The translations under genes were made by a program, and so were the position numbers. The notes below the pieces were generated by a model. That model did no database searches and was not told the origin of the DNA. It was given only the letters and a program-made list of their open reading frames with translations. From Streptomyces sporangiiformans (GTDB taxonomy: Bacteria; Actinomycetota; Actinomycetes; Streptomycetales; Streptomycetaceae), in the NCBI RefSeq assembly GCF_005768555.2, contig NZ_VCHX02000144.1, positions 1 to 64,000 on the forward strand: 64,000 nucleotides of DNA. The letters run 5' to 3'. Positions 10,201-17,705 of the stretch are shown piece by piece (within the stretch, counting starts at the first letter, position 1; every line of letters starts with the position of its first letter).

Positions 10201-11427
10201 CCGCACGGTGAGCGTCTCGGGGTGCCCGGGATCGCGCTCCCACAGCCGCGGGCCAGGTCCGAGCGCGGCCAGCAGGAGCGCGGCCGGGTCGGGCCACCGC
10301 TCCGGCTCCCGTGCGGCAGCCGCGACGGTCTCGGCAGACGGCGCCTCGTGCTCGGCGCCCTCGCCCCTGACGTCGCGGCTCTCGGACTCCGTCGCCGCGG
10401 ACTGCTCGCCGCGGGCGCCCGCGAGCCGCCGGGCCCAGGCCGAGAGCCCGCCGCGCTTGCGTGGCAGGCGAGGCGCCGTCGTGCCCCTGGTCGGGGTGTC
10501 CTTCCTGGTGCCCCCGTCCGTCCGGTCCGTAGTGCCCGTCCCGGTGCTCTCGATCTCGGGCGCCCCGCCCTGGCCGGGTACCACGGGCGGTTCCACGGAG
10601 CCGTGCCCGTGTGGCCCGGGCGTGCTGTCTTCCGCGGCTCCCCACCCCGCCGTGCCGTAGCCGTGATGGGTGGCGCCGGGCGGCGAAGAGGCGGGAGCGC
10701 CAGGAGTGGTACCAGGGGTGCGGGAGGCGTCCCCGGCTGCCCTTAAGGAGGCGGGGCCGCCCCCACCGCTCCCGCTCCCCTCGCGCGCGTGCGGCAGCAC
10801 CCGTACATGCCCCTCCCCGTCCGCCGCCGTCTCCCGTATGACCGTCGCGTCTCCCGCGCGCGTGAGCCGCAGTGTCGACTCGCCGACCCGCAGCAGCGCC
10901 CCCGGAGCCAAGCGCACCGGGTGCTCGCGCACATGCGCGCCGTCCAGCGTCGTGCCGTTCGTGGAGCCGAGGTCCGCGACGGACACCCGGCCGTCCGCGG
11001 CGACCGTCACGGCGCAGTGGAGGCGGGAGACATCCGGGTCGTCCAGGGGAACGTCGGCGTCGGCGGAGCGGCCGATGTCGATACGGCCGCCGTGCAGCAG
11101 GTGGACGCCGCCCGCGTCGGGCCCGGTGACCACATGGAGCCGGGCCGCGGCCGCGTCGACCTCGGGGCCGGGCTCCGCCGGGGAGCCCACGGACAGCACG
11201 GCGCCGTCGATCAGCGGCGGCTCACCGAGCGTGCAGCGCTGCGCGTCGAGCCGCTCCGCTCCCGCGAACAGCACACCGGGACCCTCGCCCCCGATCGCCG
11301 AGACGAGTCCGGAGGCCACCGCGGCGAGCGCGGTCCCGGCGGGCGCCGTCACCAGCACGTCGCAGGACGCGGCGCGCCCCTCGGAGCGCGTCCCCAGCGG
11401 GTCTACGACGGTCAGCCGGATCTGCAT
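7261..11427 (-). CDS. FHA-domain protein with C-terminal FtsK/SpoIIIE-like ATPase and long low-complexity insert
   Basis: A 1388-residue protein. Residues about 96-190 form an FHA domain that would bind phospho-threonine (GRS at 119-121, SRLH at 134-137, STNG at 155-158). A FtsK/SpoIIIE-like NTPase module lies in the C-terminal third: GPSGSGRT at 1038-1045 resembles a P-loop but has Arg in place of the catalytic Lys, and VVIVDDLDA near 1213-1221 is the Walker B. Residues about 533-805 are a low-complexity His/Gly/Asp/Thr/Arg/Ser-rich stretch absent from ordinary FtsK proteins. The ATG at 11427 (MQIRLTVVDP) begins the conserved region. It is divergent from the pkaA-type kinase gene, suggesting it reads that kinase's phosphorylation state. 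It resembles EccC only distantly, having one degenerate ATPase unit. Confidence 0.85.
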   Translation of the reverse strand: MQIRLTVVDPLGTRSEGRAASCDVLVTAPAGTALAAVASGLVSAIGGEGPGVLFAGAERLDAQRCTLGEPPLIDGAVLSVGSPAEPGPEVDAAAARLHVVTGPDAGGVHLLHGGRIDIGRSADADVPLDDPDVSRLHCAVTVAADGRVSVADLGSTNGTTLDGAHVREHPVRLAPGALLRVGESTLRLTRAGDATVIRETAADGEGHVRVLPHAREGSGSGGGGPASLRAAGDASRTPGTTPGAPASSPPGATHHGYGTAGWGAAEDSTPGPHGHGSVEPPVVPGQGGAPEIESTGTGTTDRTDGGTRKDTPTRGTTAPRLPRKRGGLSAWARRLAGARGEQSAATESESRDVRGEGAEHEAPSAETVAAAAREPERWPDPAALLLAALGPGPRLWERDPGHPETLTVRLGTADRSAPDGSGLLPAVPVTAGLREVGALGLAGPRPRLSGLARAVVAQLAALHSPDALEIVLISTDRSRPVEERIAEWSWLGWLPHLRPAHGQDCRLLLAYDREQAAARTEELVRRLEDHLTDAGRRTTGRSSYPGTTTAGHEPGPGATSPDTTGADATSTRPEKPAPSGTDSAAPADQATGPAQHTGDQRGDRDSDSANHRTRRTADNAHPGHPSDDRDRARSAAPTGPTRHANGRHGYGEGDGDGTGHLSAATTAGAHRTGEQRDHSDSGQGNGNGNTASDRPGAHADRSPGPTARHSSDQHTTDHGGHADGARPGHPSDDHGGPISGGPAEGAHPSHHPSGELDHADGHGSRVYAAGHDSSSSTHLGISIGSVSAEGELPAGSPAARGRDRRPSWARDDEPGETGWTGPFTVVVVDGDPGPATVREAVSRLAVEGPRAGIHVVCLAETAAASPASPVTETYEAACAVSSAFRDCGAVALLSGDVATALRLMRVARTARVTRDDPAGPAGPTGPAGPVGHGTVATLDAVSMAWAERFARALAPLRTDGLPGEGHARVSAPLPQAARLLDELGLARATPASLMARWADAADDTQAFGGRAVAVLGAGPRGPACVDLAGEGPHLLIEGPSGSGRTELLRSVAASLAAAERPDRLGIVLVDGRDSTGGSAAARGDGLRVCTDLPHVTTHLAAHDPVRMREFAQSLAAELKRRTELLGRLDFAEWHTQQQLSGSLVSQRSAKGSNGSNLSKGSKGAKGAKSSTPGSASPAPGAADLDAPPSATLRLRPAAERKRTADAGPPLPRLVVIVDDLDALLSPALGSPGRPAAGSVVRALEAVARDGERLGVHLVAATAGGARTADTELARRATLRVVLEAPSSGPEEPAPGRGRLTRTGHGADAGAGVQGPPTPFQGGRVTGRIPRTATVRPTVVPLEWDRMGDPPTRRPVRELGNGPTDLALLASALERAARSVSATEVPSLL

Positions 11428-11821
11428 CGCCGTCAGCGGTCCCTTCTGCGCGGGCGCCCGCGACGAGGCTGCGCTGCGATCCCCACCGCAGACCCCCCAC
11501 CTCAGTCGGGCACGTCGGCCAGTACTGGAGGCATCCTCGCACCTGCCACTGACAACCCGCCCCTCACCCACCGGCAAGTGATCTTGATTGGTCGGCTCTG
11601 CCCGCAAAAGTGCCTGACCGGTGCCCGGTTGAGATCGGTCACGTCGAGGTCCGGCAACCAACCGACCGGGCGTGAGCGTCTTTGCCTGAAACGGACGTGA
11701 ACGCCCCACGTAATCCACAGGACGGCGAAAGCCCGGTGCCAGGTTCGGCGGCACTACAGTGGGTCGGAACACCCGTAGCAACGGTGGAGACCAGCCAAGC
11801 AATCAGCAGGGAGCGCATGAC
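11428..11821. promoter_or_regulatory. Divergent promoter region between FHA/FtsK gene and pkaA
   Basis: A 394-base stretch with no convincing gene. It must hold the promoters of both divergent genes. A TACAGT at 11754-11759 is a reasonable -10 for the kinase gene, but I do not see a matching -35. The open frames across it are continuations of the flanking genes beyond their true starts. Confidence 0.4.
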
Positions 11822-13474
11822 GTGCGGCCGGTAGGGAGCAAGTACCTCCTTGAGGAGCCGCTGGGGCGCGGCGCCACAGGCACCGTCTGGCGGGCCCGCC
11901 AGAGGGAGACCGCGGGGGCCGAGGCGGCTGTGCCCGGCCAGCCCGGCGAGACCGTGGCGATCAAGGTCCTCAAGGAGGAGCTCGCCAACGACGCGGACGT
12001 CGTGATGCGGTTCCTGCGCGAGCGGTCCGTCCTGCTCCGCCTCACACACCCGAACATCGTCCGGGTACGTGACCTAGTCGTCGAAGGCGACCTGCTCGCG
12101 CTCGTCATGGACCTGGTCGAAGGCCCTGACCTGCACCGTTACCTGAGGGAGAACGGGCCCTTCTCGCCCGTCGCCGCCGCCCTCCTCACCGCCCAGGTCG
12201 CCGACGCGCTCGCCGCGAGCCACACCGACGGCGTCGTGCACCGCGACCTGAAGCCCGCGAACGTCCTGCTCAAGCAGGACGGCGGGCAGATGCACCCGAT
12301 GCTGACGGACTTCGGTATCGCCCGGCTCGCCGACTCTCCCGGCCTGACCCGCACCCACGAGTTCGTGGGCACGCCCGCGTACATCGCCCCCGAGTCCGCC
12401 GAGGGCCGCCCGCAGACCTCCGCCGTCGACGTCTACGGCGCCGGAATCATGCTGTACGAGCTGGTCACCGGCCGTCCGCCGTTCGGCGGCGGCTCCGCCC
12501 TGGAGGTGCTCCACCAGCACCTCAGCGCCGAACCGCGCCGTCCCTCCACGATCCCCGACCCCCTGTGGACGGTCATCGAGCGCTGCCTGCGCAAGAACCC
12601 GGACGAACGGCCCAGCGCCGAGAACCTCGCGCGCGGCCTCCGTGCGGTCGCCGAGGGCGTCGGCGTGCACGCGAGTTCCGCGCAGATCGCCGCCGCCGAG
12701 GGCGTGGGCGCGCTGCTCGCTCCGGACCCGGCGCCCGCCGCCGTCCCCGGCGATTCCGGCGCCGCCGACCCCACACAGGTGCTGCCGCACAGCGCCGGTT
12801 CGTACGACCCGAACGGCGCGACCAGCGTCCTGCCGCACACCGGCGCCGCCGACCCCACCTCCGTACTGCCTCGCCGCGGTGCCTCCGATCCCACCTCGGT
12901 GATGCCGCAGCAGCCGCCGCAGCAGCCGCCCGGGGGGCCGGAGGACCCGCACCCCTGGCAGAACCAGCTGCGCGCGGCCCGCGACCGCAATGAGCAGACG
13001 CAGGTCCAGTCGTATCTCGACCCGAACGAGGATCCGCTGCGGCGGCGTCCGCAGCGGCAGGTCGCGCGCCCGCAGCAGCAGCCGCAGCCTCAGCAGCAGC
13101 CGCGACAGCGGCCTCCGCAGCGGCCCCAGCAGTACGCGCCTCAGCCGCAGCAGCCTCAGCGGTACGCTCCGCCGCCGCAGCCCCAGCAGCCTTCCTCGCG
13201 TCCGCCTCGCGAGCCCCGCCCGCCGCGCGAGCCGCGGCAGCGCAGCGCCAACCCGATGAAGATCCCCGGGCTGGGATGCCTCAAGGGATGCCTGTTCACG
13301 ATCGTCATACTGTTCGTGGCCGGGTGGCTGATCTGGGAGTTCAGCCCACTTCAGGAGTGGATCGGGACGACCAAGGGGTACTGGGACCAGCTCTCGGACC
13401 TGTTCAGCACGGTGTCCGGGTGGATCGGGAAACTGGGTGAGGGCTCTGGTTCCGGGTCCCGGCTCGGCCTGTAG
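11822..13474 (+). CDS. pkaA: Membrane-anchored Ser/Thr protein kinase, PkaA type
   Basis: Hanks-type kinase, 550 residues: glycine loop GRGATG (15-20), Lys48 in VAIK, HRDLKPAN at 140-147, DFG at 163-165, and PAYIAPE in the activation segment. After the kinase domain comes a repeat T[QS]V[LM]P with threonines at 318, 334, 346 and 358, then a Gln/Pro-rich linker, and near the C-terminus one membrane helix (GCLFTIVILFVAGWLIWEF). The GTG at 11822 is preceded by AGGGAG at eight bases; the frame upstream is not conserved in composition. The order (this kinase, a second kinase, then prfB) matches the pkaA-pkaB region of Streptomyces. The repeats are likely phospho-acceptor sites. Confidence 0.9.
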   Translation: MRPVGSKYLLEEPLGRGATGTVWRARQRETAGAEAAVPGQPGETVAIKVLKEELANDADVVMRFLRERSVLLRLTHPNIVRVRDLVVEGDLLALVMDLVEGPDLHRYLRENGPFSPVAAALLTAQVADALAASHTDGVVHRDLKPANVLLKQDGGQMHPMLTDFGIARLADSPGLTRTHEFVGTPAYIAPESAEGRPQTSAVDVYGAGIMLYELVTGRPPFGGGSALEVLHQHLSAEPRRPSTIPDPLWTVIERCLRKNPDERPSAENLARGLRAVAEGVGVHASSAQIAAAEGVGALLAPDPAPAAVPGDSGAADPTQVLPHSAGSYDPNGATSVLPHTGAADPTSVLPRRGASDPTSVMPQQPPQQPPGGPEDPHPWQNQLRAARDRNEQTQVQSYLDPNEDPLRRRPQRQVARPQQQPQPQQQPRQRPPQRPQQYAPQPQQPQRYAPPPQPQQPSSRPPREPRPPREPRQRSANPMKIPGLGCLKGCLFTIVILFVAGWLIWEFSPLQEWIGTTKGYWDQLSDLFSTVSGWIGKLGEGSGSGSRLGL

Positions 13475-13550
13475 GTCCGTTTACTCTTCCTTGCTCCCGC
13501 TTGCTCCCTGCCTGTCCCGGCTTGCTCCTTCTTGGCCCTTCTTGGCCCTT

Positions 13551-13587
13551 CAAATCCCCAGAACCGCAGTGCGGTTCTGGGGATTTG
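13551..13587 (+). terminator. Near-perfect 18-bp hairpin after pkaA
   Basis: The 18-base arm beginning CAAATCCCCAGAACC is followed, after one base, by its exact reverse complement. It lies 77 bases past the pkaA stop and 93 bases before pkaB. The symmetric ends (CAAAT/ATTTG) supply T residues in both directions, so it could terminate transcripts on either strand. It suggests pkaB has its own promoter. Confidence 0.8.
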
Positions 13588-13679
13588 TCGACACCTGGCG
13601 GGTGATTTCTGCCTCCGGAGTGAAGCTTGGGTCTGCGTGCGCGTAGCTTTAGCGACAACACGCGTCCGTAGGAGCAGTC

Positions 13680-14948
13680 TTGGCACGGAAGATCGGCAGC
13701 CGGTACACCGCGCACCAGATTCTGGGGCGGGGCAGTGCCGGCACGGTGTGGCTGGGCGAGGGGCCGGAAGGGCCCGTCGCCATCAAGCTGTTGCGTGAGG
13801 ACCTCGCGTCCGACCAGGAGCTCGTCGGGCGTTTCGTGCAGGAGCGTACGGCGTTGCTGGGTCTCGACCACCCGCACGTCGTCGGCGTGCGCGACCTCGT
13901 CGTCGACGGCAACGACCTCGCGCTGGTCATGGACCTCGTACGCGGTACCGATCTGCGGACGCGGCTCGACCGTGATCGGCGGCTGGCACCCGAGGCCGCG
14001 GTCGCCATCGTCGCCGATGTCGCGGACGGGCTCGCGGCCGCGCACGCGGCGGGTGTCGTCCACAGGGACGTGAAGCCCGAGAACGTGCTGCTGGACATGC
14101 AGGGTCCGCTCGGGCCCGGCGGGGCGCATCCTGCGCTGCTGACGGACTTCGGAGTGGCGAAGCTGATCGACTCGCCGCGGCGGACTCGGGCGACGAAGAT
14201 CATCGGTACGCCGGACTACTTGGCGCCCGAGATCATCGAGGGGCTGCCTCCTCGGGCCGCCGTCGACATCTACGCGCTCGCGACCGTGCTGTACGAGCTG
14301 CTGGCGGGCTTCACGCCGTTCGGTGGCGGTCATCCGGGGGCGGTGCTGCGCCGGCATGTCACGGAGACGGTGGTTCCGCTTCCTGGCATCCCCGAGGAGC
14401 TGTGGCAGCTCATCGTGCAGTGTCTGGCCAAGGCGCCGGCGTCGCGGTTGCGGGCGTCCGAGCTGGGGGTGCGGTTGCGGGAGCAGCTGCCGGTGCTGGC
14501 GGGGATGCCGCCGCTGGATGTGGACGAGCCGGAGTCGGAGGCGGAGGGGGCGTACGACGCGGCGTCGCAGCCGGAGTCGGAGGCTGCGGGGGTATCGAGC
14601 GCTCAGGGCGAGAGCGAGCGTGAGCGGGTGAGGCGGGGGGCCGTGCCGCTGGTGCGGGGGGCTGCGCCCGACTCGAACCGGGACACGCACACGAGCATGC
14701 GTGTCCCGGCACCGGACGAGCTGGCCGGCGGCGCTCGCGGCACGGCCCGCGCGCCGCGTGCCTCCGGCGCACCGCGGCCCGGATCGGCTCGGCACCGTGC
14801 CATGGCGCGGCGTCGCCGCGTCACTCTCGGTACGGCGGCTGTGGTACTCGCCGCGGCGATCGGCGTCGGCACCTGGGTCGCCACCTCCGGCGACAACGCG
14901 GACGCGACACCCCAAGACACGAAAAACTCGGCACCGGCTTCACCGTGA
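13680..14948 (+). CDS. pkaB: Membrane-anchored Ser/Thr protein kinase, PkaB type
   Basis: Second Hanks-type kinase, 422 residues. Visible motifs: GRGSAG (17-21), Lys36 in VAIK, HRDVKPEN from 128, TDFGVAKL, and GTPDYLAPE. It starts at TTG 13680, supported by AGGAG about six bases upstream. After the kinase domain is an Ala/Glu/Arg-rich linker and then a single membrane helix (VTLGTAAVVLAAAIGVGTW) with a short outside tail, so the kinase domain is cytoplasmic. Unlike PkaA it lacks the T-x-V-L-P repeats and has no extracellular sensor domain such as PASTA. The kinase family is certain; the symbol rests on gene order. Confidence 0.9.
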   Translation: MARKIGSRYTAHQILGRGSAGTVWLGEGPEGPVAIKLLREDLASDQELVGRFVQERTALLGLDHPHVVGVRDLVVDGNDLALVMDLVRGTDLRTRLDRDRRLAPEAAVAIVADVADGLAAAHAAGVVHRDVKPENVLLDMQGPLGPGGAHPALLTDFGVAKLIDSPRRTRATKIIGTPDYLAPEIIEGLPPRAAVDIYALATVLYELLAGFTPFGGGHPGAVLRRHVTETVVPLPGIPEELWQLIVQCLAKAPASRLRASELGVRLREQLPVLAGMPPLDVDEPESEAEGAYDAASQPESEAAGVSSAQGESERERVRRGAVPLVRGAAPDSNRDTHTSMRVPAPDELAGGARGTARAPRASGAPRPGSARHRAMARRRRVTLGTAAVVLAAAIGVGTWVATSGDNADATPQDTKNSAPASP

Positions 14949-14985
14949 CGCGCTGCCGCTCTCGCTGTCGCTGGGTGGGTGGGTC

Positions 14986-15108
14986 GGGGTCGTGTGCCGA
15001 TGCGTCCGCCCGTCGCCGCGGGGGCGTACGACCCGGGGTTGGTAAGAGGTGCGGGTTTCCTGAGACAAGCCCTACGCGACGGGCGATGACGCACCGGCAC
15101 ACGACCCC
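14986..15108. repeat. Long inverted repeat, MITE-like, 30/32-bp arms
   Basis: Arm one (14986-15015, beginning GGGGTCGTGTGCCG) and arm two (15077-15108, ending CACACGACCCC) are reverse complements except for one mismatch and a two-base gap. They flank about 60 bases of non-coding DNA. The layout resembles a small palindromic mobile repeat, or the two halves of a long RNA hairpin. No target-site duplication is obvious. Confidence 0.7.
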
Positions 15109-15179
15109 TCCCGTGCGTCGGCGACTGCGGGAGCGTGGGGGTGCGCCCCTCCAGGGTTCGCTGGGTGCCTGAGGGCGAG

Positions 15180-15350
15180 TGGGGCGCCCCGTCAGGGGCG
15201 CGGGGAACTGCGCGACCAGCCACGGCCGGACCGCAGCCGAAGTACGAAACCCACCCACCCCCCTCACGCCCGAGGGCGACTGCGGGTATGGGGGCCTGGG
15301 GGCGGAGCCCCCTGTTTCGGGAAGGGGTGGGGTGGGGGAAGGGAACCCCC
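15180..15350. repeat. Streptomyces intergenic repeat (GGGGCGCGGGGAACTGCGCG type)
   Basis: The block contains the string GGGGCGCGGGGAACTGCGCG followed by ACCAGCCACG, and later GGGGGCGGAGCCCCCTGTTT followed by a G-rich run. I recognise both as pieces of a dispersed non-coding repeat common between Streptomyces genes. It includes small hairpins (GGCGCCCCGTCAGGGGCGC). Its function is unknown. Confidence 0.6.
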
Positions 15351-15417
15351 CGGCCCAGCAGACGCGCAGCCCAGCGCACCGGCCTGACCCGCTTGGCGGA
15401 GCCGTTACGCTGGGGGT

Positions 15418-16524
15418 GTGGCAGTTGTCGATGTATCCGAAGAGCTCAAGTCCCTCTCCTCGACCATGGAGTCGATCGAGGCCGTCCTGGACCTCGACAA
15501 GCTGAGGGCAGATATCGCCGTGCTCGAGGAGCAGGCGGCAGCGCCGTCCCTGTGGGACGACCCCGAAGCAGCACAGAAGATCACCAGCAAACTGAGCCAC
15601 CTCCAGGCGGAGGTCCGCAAGGCCGAGGCCCTGCGCGGCCGGATCGACGATCTCGGCGTGCTCTTCGAGATGGCCGAGGAGGAGGACGACCCGGACACCC
15701 GCGCCGAGGCGGAGACCGAGCTCGCCGCCGTCAAGAAGGCGCTGGACGAGATGGAAGTCCGGACGCTGCTGTCGGGGGAGTACGACTCCCGTGAGGCGGT
15801 CGTCAACATCCGCGCCGAGGCCGGCGGCGTCGACGCCGCGGACTTCGCCGAGAAGCTCCAGCGCATGTACCTGCGCTGGGCCGAACAGCACGGCTACAAG
15901 ACCGAGATCTACGAAACCTCGTACGCGGAAGAGGCCGGCATCAAGTCGACCACCTTCGCCGTCCAGATCCCGTACGCATACGGGACGTTGTCGGTGGAAC
16001 AGGGCACGCATCGGCTCGTGCGTATTTCGCCCTTCGACAACCAGGGGCGTCGGCAGACCTCCTTCGCGGGCGTGGAAGTACTGCCCGTCGTCGAGCAGAC
16101 CGACCACATCGAGATCGACGAGTCCGAACTGCGTGTCGATGTGTACCGGTCCTCCGGGCCCGGCGGTCAGGGCGTCAACACCACCGACTCCGCCGTGCGG
16201 TTGACCCACATCCCCACCGGAATCGTGGTGTCCTGTCAGAACGAGCGGTCGCAGATCCAGAACAAGGCCACCGCCATGAACGTTCTGCAGGCGAAGCTGC
16301 TGGAGCGGCGCCGGCAGGAGGAGCAGGCCAAGATGGACGCCCTCAAGGGCGACGGCGGCAACTCCTGGGGCAACCAGATGCGTTCGTACGTCCTGCACCC
16401 GTACCAGATGGTCAAGGACCTGCGCACCGAGCACGAAGTCGGTAATCCGGAGTCCGTGTTCAACGGCGAGATCGACGGCTTCCTGGAGGCCGGAATTCGC
16501 TGGCGCAAGCAGCAGGAGAAGTAG
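15418..16524 (+). CDS. prfB: Peptide chain release factor 2
   Basis: RF2 ends translation at UGA and UAA codons in the ribosome. The 368-residue protein has the codon-recognition tripeptide SPF at 204-206 and the peptidyl-tRNA hydrolysis motif GGQ at 249-251 (SSGPGGQGVNTTDS). The frame is continuous from the GTG at 15418 (MAVVDVSEEL). There is no internal UGA or CTTTGA slippage site after codon 25, so the autoregulatory +1 frameshift found in many bacteria is absent. A strong hairpin terminator follows the gene. It starts a run of plus-strand housekeeping genes up to ssrA. Confidence 0.98.
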   Translation: MAVVDVSEELKSLSSTMESIEAVLDLDKLRADIAVLEEQAAAPSLWDDPEAAQKITSKLSHLQAEVRKAEALRGRIDDLGVLFEMAEEEDDPDTRAEAETELAAVKKALDEMEVRTLLSGEYDSREAVVNIRAEAGGVDAADFAEKLQRMYLRWAEQHGYKTEIYETSYAEEAGIKSTTFAVQIPYAYGTLSVEQGTHRLVRISPFDNQGRRQTSFAGVEVLPVVEQTDHIEIDESELRVDVYRSSGPGGQGVNTTDSAVRLTHIPTGIVVSCQNERSQIQNKATAMNVLQAKLLERRRQEEQAKMDALKGDGGNSWGNQMRSYVLHPYQMVKDLRTEHEVGNPESVFNGEIDGFLEAGIRWRKQQEK

Positions 16525-16575
16525 GCGCACAAAGAAGGAAGAAAAGGCGACGTTCGCACGCGTCGCTTTGTCGAC

Positions 16576-16614
16576 AGGGCAACTGTCCTCCACCGGAGGG
16601 CAGTTGCCCTTTGT
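16576..16614 (+). terminator. Rho-independent terminator of prfB
   Basis: The arms AGGGCAACTG and CAGTTGCCCT pair perfectly, with an inner CCTCC/GGAGG stem, and are followed by TTTGTG. It begins about 50 bases after the prfB stop. Confidence 0.88.
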
Positions 16615-16681
16615 GTAGCCGGATGTCTGGGTTTTACGTCACACTCACATGTCGTCCCTGCGGTCAAATGGCCTTGATCGG

Positions 16682-16802
16682 GACATCGCGGTCGCAACGA
16701 CCTTGACGAGGCTTTGAAAAGTGGGAAGGGTAACGAGCGGCATGCGTATCTCTGGGGCGCATGTGAACCGGGGGGCTTTTCAAAGTCGCTCCGACATCGC
16801 GG
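16682..16802. repeat. Nested repeats upstream of the surface-protein gene
   Basis: GACATCGCGG occurs at 16682-16691 and again at 16793-16802. Between them CTTTGAAAAG (about 16712-16721) and its exact complement CTTTTCAAAG (16776-16785) form an inverted repeat. This sits in the 236-base leader between the prfB terminator and the next gene and could be a regulator site or RNA structure. The rest of the leader shows no gene. Confidence 0.4.
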
Positions 16803-16850
16803 CCCCGGGCGCTGCTCCATTCACGATTAGCTACTGGGGGTAGCAAGCAG

Positions 16851-17480
16851 ATGACCAAGAAGACGCGGATCCGTGTCGCGCGGATAGCCGCCGGTACGGT
16901 GATCGCCGCCGGTGCTTCGCTGACCGCCGCGGGCGCCGCTTCGGCCCTCGATGTCGGCGTCGAGGTGGGCGGTCTGAGCGTCGGCGCGAGTGCCGACGAG
17001 AACGGTGTCGGTGTCGGCGTCGGTCTTGACCCGACGGACGAGCCGACGGACGAGCCGACGGACATTCCGACGGATGTGCCGACGGACATTCCGACGGAGG
17101 AGCCCACGGACGAGCCCACCGCGGAGCCGACCGAGCCTACGGAGGAGCCGACTGACGAGCCGACCGACGAGCCGACCGACCCGGGTAACGGCAACGGCGG
17201 TGGCAACAATGGCGGTGGCAACGGTGGCGGCAACGACACCGACCCCGACGGCGGCTCCAAGCCCGTCGAGCAGGGTGAGGGCAAGGAGAGCCTGACCGAC
17301 ACCGGCTCGGAGCAGCAGGTCTCCAACCCCTCCGCCCAGGGCACCGGCGACGGTGAGCTCGCCGAGACGGGTGCCGCCGAGACCACGTTCCTGGTCATCG
17401 GTGCGGCCACGATGATCGCCGGCGGTGTCGGCTTCCGTCTGCTGCCCCGCCTCATGAACGGCCGCGGCGCCGCTGCGTGA
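16851..17480 (+). CDS. Secreted Thr/Pro/Glu/Asp-repeat protein with LAETG sortase signal
   Basis: 209 residues. An N-terminal signal peptide (about 1-32, ending AASA) precedes a short Gly/Val-rich segment. A long repeat of the type DEPTDEPT (residues about 60-110) and a Gly/Asn linker follow. The C-terminus carries LAETG, then a hydrophobic helix and a basic tail (RLLPRLMNGRG), the arrangement of a sortase E (LAXTG) substrate anchored to peptidoglycan. The repeats should form an extended negatively charged stalk spanning the wall. There is no globular domain, so the role may be structural. No sortase gene is in the window. The ATG at 16851 is preceded by a GGGGG-type ribosome site. Confidence 0.85.
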   Translation: MTKKTRIRVARIAAGTVIAAGASLTAAGAASALDVGVEVGGLSVGASADENGVGVGVGLDPTDEPTDEPTDIPTDVPTDIPTEEPTDEPTAEPTEPTEEPTDEPTDEPTDPGNGNGGGNNGGGNGGGNDTDPDGGSKPVEQGEGKESLTDTGSEQQVSNPSAQGTGDGELAETGAAETTFLVIGAATMIAGGVGFRLLPRLMNGRGAAA

Positions 17481-17523
17481 CGGATGTCATAGCCGTCGCC
17501 GTGCGTGGGCGGTAGCACGTACG

Positions 17524-17562
17524 CGAGAAGGGCCCGGAGCTGAATGCTCCGGGCCCTTCTCG
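17524..17562 (+). terminator. 17-bp hairpin terminator
   Basis: The arm CGAGAAGGGCCCGGAGC pairs perfectly with GCTCCGGGCCCTTCTCG across a five-base TGAAT loop, ending the transcript of the LAETG protein gene. T-rich sequence follows only loosely. Confidence 0.85.
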
Positions 17563-17705
17563 TTGGCTTCTCGTTCGAGTTGCGTCATCTCGTGACGTCG
17601 TTCTCGTCACGCTTCGTCGTCATGGATCACGCGCACCTCGTGGGCGGGTGCCGGCGCACGTCCGTCCCCCGGTCCGCATCGCCCTGTACGCCGCTCTCGC
17701 CCGTC

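Larger units (their letters stand above)
14949..15417. other. Gene-free stretch between pkaB and prfB, made mostly of repeats
   Basis: 469 bases with no credible coding sequence on either strand. It holds a long imperfect inverted repeat (14986-15108) and a Streptomyces-type intergenic repeat (15180-15350), listed separately. The prfB promoter must lie in the last 60-70 bases. Confidence 0.6.

Noticed and set aside
7261..11427. EccC-type type VII secretion ATPase
   Set aside because: Only one degenerate ATPase unit, an FHA domain and no EccB/EccD/EccE neighbours. It does not belong to the WXG100 operon 40 kb away.
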